This document shows positions 30,598-34,193 of a stretch of 34,193 bases of DNA, piece after piece. The DNA is from JAFGED01 sp964551295 (lineage in GTDB: Bacteria; Chloroflexota; Anaerolineae; B4-G1). The stretch is taken from positions 1-34,193 of the forward strand of contig CAZKDJ010000020.1 of assembly GCA_964551295.1 (NCBI GenBank), written 5' to 3'. Below the pieces are notes generated by a model. It worked only from the letters and a program-made list of their open reading frames with translations. It ran no database searches and was not told the origin of the DNA. Position 1 is the first letter of the stretch, and each line of letters opens with the position of its first letter. The position numbers and the translations under genes are program-made.

Positions 30598-30635
30598 TAC
30601 ACACTCCCGCCAGTCGCTTTGGGTAACCCACGACA

Positions 30636-31370
30636 ATGCCCTCTCAATCACAGGATGATCAGCAGTACCCTTCTCTGGAGCATGTGCCTCAGCACGTTGG
30701 CATTATCATGGACGGCAACGGTCGCTGGGCCCAAGCGCGAGGGTTACCTCGTTCAGCCGGCCATCGTGCCGGGACAGAAAATTTGCGTCGCGTACTGCGA
30801 GCAGCGGTAGAGTTTGGCGTCCCAGTCCTGACCATCTATGCCTTCTCAACCGAAAATTGGAGCCGTCCAGAAGGAGAGGTCAAAGCTCTGCTGACCATCC
30901 TTGAAGGGGTAATCGATCGCGAGCTACAGGAACTGCACGAGGAAGGCGTTCAACTGCGTCACGTCGGTCGGATAGAGCGTCTGCCCCAGAAATTGCAGCG
31001 CAAAATACGGGCTGCGATTGACCTAACCAAAAACAACGAGCAGTTGATCCTGAACGTGGCCTTTGACTACGGCGGACGTGCCGAGATCATAGATGCCATA
31101 CGGCACATCATCAAAGAAAACGTACCAGCCGATCAAGTGGACGAGGCGCTCGTCAGCCGCTATCTCTATACCGCGGGATTACCTGATCCTGATCTGATCG
31201 TTCGCACCAGCGGCGAGATGCGAGTCAGTAATTTTCTCATCTGGCAAGGCGCATATGCAGAATACTATGTGACGCCTGCCATGTGGCCAGATTTTGACAG
31301 GGATGAATTCTACAAGGCCCTGCGCGCTTACGGACAACGCGAGCGCCGTTTTGGACTGGTACCTAGGTAG
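30636..31370 (+). CDS. uppS: Undecaprenyl diphosphate synthase
   Basis: A 244-residue cis-prenyltransferase producing the lipid carrier for cell-wall and other polysaccharide synthesis. Conserved regions: HVGIIMDGNGRWAQARGLPR with catalytic D26, GHRAGTENLRRV, YAFSTENWSRPEGEV, and the C-terminal PDPDLIVRTSGEMRVSNFL. It acts at the membrane surface. The polysaccharide glycosyltransferase at 2182 would use a polyprenyl phosphate of this kind. Confidence 0.96.
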   Translation: MPSQSQDDQQYPSLEHVPQHVGIIMDGNGRWAQARGLPRSAGHRAGTENLRRVLRAAVEFGVPVLTIYAFSTENWSRPEGEVKALLTILEGVIDRELQELHEEGVQLRHVGRIERLPQKLQRKIRAAIDLTKNNEQLILNVAFDYGGRAEIIDAIRHIIKENVPADQVDEALVSRYLYTAGLPDPDLIVRTSGEMRVSNFLIWQGAYAEYYVTPAMWPDFDRDEFYKALRAYGQRERRFGLVPR

Positions 31371-31411
31371 CGTGACTTGCAGACATTTCCTCAGCTAGTG
31401 CTTCTCGATCT

Positions 31412-32218
31412 GTGCTACGTACACGCGTATTAACTGCTGCTATTCTGATCCCGATCGCCATCGGTCTGATTTATCTGGGTGGGCTCCCATTTCTGGCCCT
31501 GATAGGGCTGATGCTATCTCTGGCCGAGGTCGAGTTTTGCCGGTTGATGACCCAAGGCAGTTTCCACCCCACCCTGGCCTTTGGACTCGGCTTGGTGTGG
31601 CTGTCGCTGCTAGACGCTCAGATTCCAAAGCTGGACTTGCTGAAACCCAGCTTGGCCCTGATTCTGCTAGCATCGCTAGCCTGGCAAATGCGCCGTCGGC
31701 AAGGCTCTCCAGTGGCCGATTGGGCGTTGACACTGACCGGCGGTCTTTACCTGGGAACGTGCGGAGCCAGTATGGTCCGGCTACGAGACCTAGACGACGG
31801 CGGCCTCTGGTGGATGTTGATCGTTCTGTGCACAGTTATATGCGCTGACACAGCCGCCTACTTTGTCGGGCGGGCTTGGGGAAGGCACAAAATGACGCCG
31901 TCTCTGAGCCCGGGCAAGACGTGGGAAGGATATATCAGTGGCCTAGTCGTAAGCGGGCTGATGACGCCGTCCCTGATTTTGCTGTGGCGCGCGACGACAG
32001 GCAAGGAGATCGACATCGTGCATGGCCTGATCTTGGGACTGCTGATCGGCGTGTTTTCCCCGTTGGGAGACTTGGCCGTTTCGATGGTCAAGCGGCAGGT
32101 TGGCGCCAAGGATAGTGGGAAAGTCATACCAGGACACGGCGGAGCCCTGGACCGGCTGGATAGTCTTTTGTGGGCCGGAGTGATGAGCTATTATTACATC
32201 ATATGGTTCGTAATCTAA
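31412..32218 (+). CDS. cdsA: Phosphatidate cytidylyltransferase
   Basis: A 268-residue integral membrane enzyme that makes CDP-diacylglycerol from phosphatidate and CTP. A GTG start and about seven or eight helices are followed by the CDP-DAG synthase signature near the C-terminus: SMVKRQVGAKDSGKVIPGHG followed by GALDRLDSLL. The SPGKTWEG motif is also present. It is 41 bases downstream of uppS. Confidence 0.95.
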   Translation: MLRTRVLTAAILIPIAIGLIYLGGLPFLALIGLMLSLAEVEFCRLMTQGSFHPTLAFGLGLVWLSLLDAQIPKLDLLKPSLALILLASLAWQMRRRQGSPVADWALTLTGGLYLGTCGASMVRLRDLDDGGLWWMLIVLCTVICADTAAYFVGRAWGRHKMTPSLSPGKTWEGYISGLVVSGLMTPSLILLWRATTGKEIDIVHGLILGLLIGVFSPLGDLAVSMVKRQVGAKDSGKVIPGHGGALDRLDSLLWAGVMSYYYIIWFVI

Positions 32219-32256
32219 CCGAGTAGAGGCAAGTATTCTAATTAGGAGAAAGCACC

Positions 32257-33534
32257 ATGAGCAAGTTAGAAATGGCTGATTTGGAAGACAAGACACTGGC
32301 CGAGCTACGCGAGCTGGCCAAGGAGTGGGAGGTTTCCGGCTACAGTCGCCTGAAGAAGGAAGACCTCATCTTGCGGCTGCTGCGAGCCAAAGCCGAACGA
32401 GAGGGCTTGATGTTTGGCGGCGGCGTGCTCGAGATCGTAGACGAAAACAAAGGCTACCTGCGCTGCGACCACTACAAACCTGGGCCTGAAGACGTGTACG
32501 TCTCGCAGTCCCAGATCCGTCGCTTCGGGATGCGCACTGGCGACATGGTCGTTGGACAAGTGCGCCCGCCAAAGGAGAGCGAAAAGTATTTCAGCCTCCT
32601 GCGCGTGGAGGCAGTGAATGGCATGGACCCGGAGGCCGCCAAGCAGCGGCCGTCCTTCGAGTCGCAGACGCCGATCTTTCCCGACGAGCGTTTCATCCTG
32701 GAAGCCTCACCCGGCAACCCGACGACGAGGTTGTTGAGCCTGGTCGCACCCATCGGGAAGGGGCAGCGCGGCCTCATCGTCTCGCCACCCAAGGCAGGCA
32801 AGACCACAGTGCTCAAGCACATCGCCAACGGCATCTCGGCCAGCCATCCCGAGGTACATCTGATGGTCGTCCTCATCGGGGAGCGACCCGAGGAGGTGAC
32901 CGACATGGATCGCTCGGTAGATGCCGAGGTCATCAGCTCGACCTTTGACGAACCTGTAAAAAGCCACGCCCAGGTAGCAGAGATGGCACTAGCGCGGGCC
33001 AAGCGGCTGGTGGAAGGCAAGCGGGACGTCGTCATCCTGCTCGACAGCATCACGCGCGTTTCACGAGCCTACAACCTGGTGGTGCAGCCCAGCGGCCGCA
33101 CTCTCTCCGGCGGCCTCGATCCGGCAGCGCTCTATCCACCCAAGCACTTTTTCGGCGCGGCGCGCAACATCGAGGAGGGTGGCAGCCTGACCATCATCGC
33201 CACCTGCCTGATCGATACCGGCAGCCGCATGGACGACATGATCTACGAGGAATTCAAGGGCACGGGCAACATGGAACTCCACCTGAGCCGCAAGCTGCAA
33301 GAACGCCACGTCTTCCCCGCCTTTGACATCGAGCGCTCGGGGACGCGGCGGGAGGATCTGCTGATCGACGAGGAATCGCTAGAAAGTATCTGGGTGATGC
33401 GCCAGCGCTTCCTGGATGCCCAGTCTCCCGCGCACGCGATGCAGGAACTGCTCCAAGTCCTCAAGCAGACCAAGACCAACGAGGATTTTCTGGCCCTGTT
33501 CGCCAGAATGGCGCAGATAGAAGGGGGACGCTAG
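32257..33534 (+). CDS. rho: Transcription termination factor Rho
   Basis: A 425-residue hexameric RNA helicase. Residues 5-45 form the Rho N-terminal helical domain (LAELRELAKEWEVSGYSRLK). A cold-shock-like RNA-binding domain follows (GVLEIVDENKGYLRCDHYKP). The ATPase domain has Walker A PPKAGKTT with K182, Walker B VVILLDSITR, the Q-loop region GGLDPAALYPPKHFFGAARN and the R-loop GTGNMELHLSRKLQERHVFP. The start follows TAGGAGAAAG. It is followed by an intrinsic terminator, so the transcript ends here. Confidence 0.97.
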   Translation: MSKLEMADLEDKTLAELRELAKEWEVSGYSRLKKEDLILRLLRAKAEREGLMFGGGVLEIVDENKGYLRCDHYKPGPEDVYVSQSQIRRFGMRTGDMVVGQVRPPKESEKYFSLLRVEAVNGMDPEAAKQRPSFESQTPIFPDERFILEASPGNPTTRLLSLVAPIGKGQRGLIVSPPKAGKTTVLKHIANGISASHPEVHLMVVLIGERPEEVTDMDRSVDAEVISSTFDEPVKSHAQVAEMALARAKRLVEGKRDVVILLDSITRVSRAYNLVVQPSGRTLSGGLDPAALYPPKHFFGAARNIEEGGSLTIIATCLIDTGSRMDDMIYEEFKGTGNMELHLSRKLQERHVFPAFDIERSGTRREDLLIDEESLESIWVMRQRFLDAQSPAHAMQELLQVLKQTKTNEDFLALFARMAQIEGGR

Positions 33535-33563
33535 CCCGTAACCGAGGAACCAGGTATGCCCAG

Positions 33564-33590
33564 GCCCTCACCCCCGGTGAGGGCTTTTTT
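33564..33590 (+). terminator. Intrinsic terminator after rho
   Basis: GCCCTCACC at 33564-33572, a CCC loop, and GGTGAGGGC at 33576-33584 form a perfect 9-bp stem followed by six T at 33585-33590. It lies 30 bases after the rho stop and touches the stop of the convergent hydrolase gene. Confidence 0.9.
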
Positions 33591-34193
33591 ATTTCAAGTG
33601 TCCCAAGAACTCGCCGATGGCGTCGGCTACCTTCGCCGGTCGCTCCAAGATCACCATATGGCCCGCACCCTCGACAATCGCGAGTTGCGCGTCGGAGATA
33701 TACTCAGACAGGTGGCGCGCGTACTTGACGGGAGCCAGTCGGTCGGTGGAGCCCGCGACGACCAGCGTGGGCACATCGATCTCACCCAATCGCTCCATCA
33801 CATCGAAGCGGTCGCAAGCTTGCAGGTCGCTCAAAAGCACGTCGGGGCCTGTCTCACGCAGGCGCTCTCGCCCCAGTTCGACCAGATTTGTCGGTGCATC
33901 AGACGACCAGGCGTAGCGGGTTATCGTGTCCAGTGCTGCCTCAAAATCGGCGGAAATCTGTTCCAAGATAGAGGGGGCCACACGCAGCCGCGCCCCGGTC
34001 GCGATCAGCACCAGCCCGGTCATCCGCTCGGGAGAATCCAACGCCATCGTCAGGGCTATCGCGCCGCCCATCGAATGGCCGACGACGGCGGCCTGCTCAA
34101 TACCGATCGCGTCGAAAAACGCGATCACGTCCGCTGCATAATCCTCGATAGCATCCCGCCCTTCCCCACCCGAGCGCCCATGGCCGGGCAGGT
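33589..34193 (-). CDS. Alpha/beta hydrolase, start beyond the window
   Basis: A minus-strand alpha/beta hydrolase cut at its N-terminal side by the window end. The frame runs open to 34193 and includes LPGHGRSGG (oxyanion/HG region) before DYAADVIAFFDAIGIEQ. The nucleophile elbow is VVGHSMGGAIALTMAL. The acid Asp is in VAGSTDRLAPV and the final His in VEGAGHMVILERP. These give a complete Ser-Asp-His triad. The substrate is not deducible; the family includes esterases, haloperoxidases and menaquinone or aromatic-pathway hydrolases. An ATG at 34128 is internal to the domain and should not be taken as the start. Confidence 0.88.
   Translation of the reverse strand, partial: LPGHGRSGGEGRDAIEDYAADVIAFFDAIGIEQAAVVGHSMGGAIALTMALDSPERMTGLVLIATGARLRVAPSILEQISADFEAALDTITRYAWSSDAPTNLVELGRERLRETGPDVLLSDLQACDRFDVMERLGEIDVPTLVVAGSTDRLAPVKYARHLSEYISDAQLAIVEGAGHMVILERPAKVADAIGEFLGHLK

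Overview
The window looks like a chromosomal segment of a GC-rich, uncultivated-type bacterium, most probably a Chloroflexota (Anaerolineae-like) lineage. This is an inference. It rests on a roadblock/V4R/response-regulator trio, a YfhO-like membrane protein fused to a flippase, a short EF-Ts, frequent GTG/TTG starts, and short-period repeats lying in frame inside genes, a habit I associate with that phylum. No 16S rRNA or tRNA is present to confirm it.

Layout. 1-1968: a signalling cassette (roadblock/LC7 protein, V4R-domain protein, receiver plus degenerate GGDEF-like protein). 2182-7157: envelope polysaccharide genes, a DPM1-type glycosyltransferase translationally coupled to a 1411-residue YfhO-like/flippase fusion. 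7154-9670: a lipoprotein with a long leader, asparaginyl-tRNA synthetase and a small basic protein. 9676-14533: a thiamine operon with a sigma70-type promoter, TPP riboswitch, intrinsic terminator, thiamine pyrophosphokinase and a three-gene ABC importer. 14690-16902: YbjN-like protein, flavin reductase-like protein and a GH3 lipoprotein. 16902-19440: a decaying zone with a methyltransferase remnant, a frameshifted membrane protein, two intact VOC genes, a MITE with perfect 9-bp target-site duplications, and a chimeric gene remnant. 19481-20843: PRPP synthetase with an unusual Cys-containing N-terminal extension. 20855-24753 (minus strand): glycolate/glycerate operon gckA-glcF-glcD, with glcF broken by one frameshift. 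24765-26633: a divergent promoter pair, a PP-loop ATPase and a methyltransferase. 26721-33590: an atypical OmpR-type regulator, then the housekeeping series rpsB-tsf-pyrH-frr-uppS-cdsA-rho, closed by a strong terminator. 33589 to the end: an alpha/beta hydrolase cut by the window edge.

The genes form recognisable units. The thiamine operon combines uptake of thiamine with its pyrophosphorylation and carries a TPP-sensing leader. The glcDF/gckA set would feed glycolate through glyoxylate and glycerate to 2-phosphoglycerate. The rpsB-to-rho series covers translation, UMP synthesis, ribosome recycling, isoprenoid and phospholipid precursor supply, and termination.

The most unusual signals are structural. 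First, a 203-bp terminal-inverted-repeat element at 18931-19133 is flanked by a 9-bp direct repeat. Second, nine short-period, often hairpin-forming tracts lie inside the coding regions of the fusion gene and of thiN, thiP and thiQ without breaking their frames. Some share identical 15-17 base words although they lie 9 kb apart. Third, a cluster of gene remnants keeps only gene ends, as if internal pieces had been deleted.
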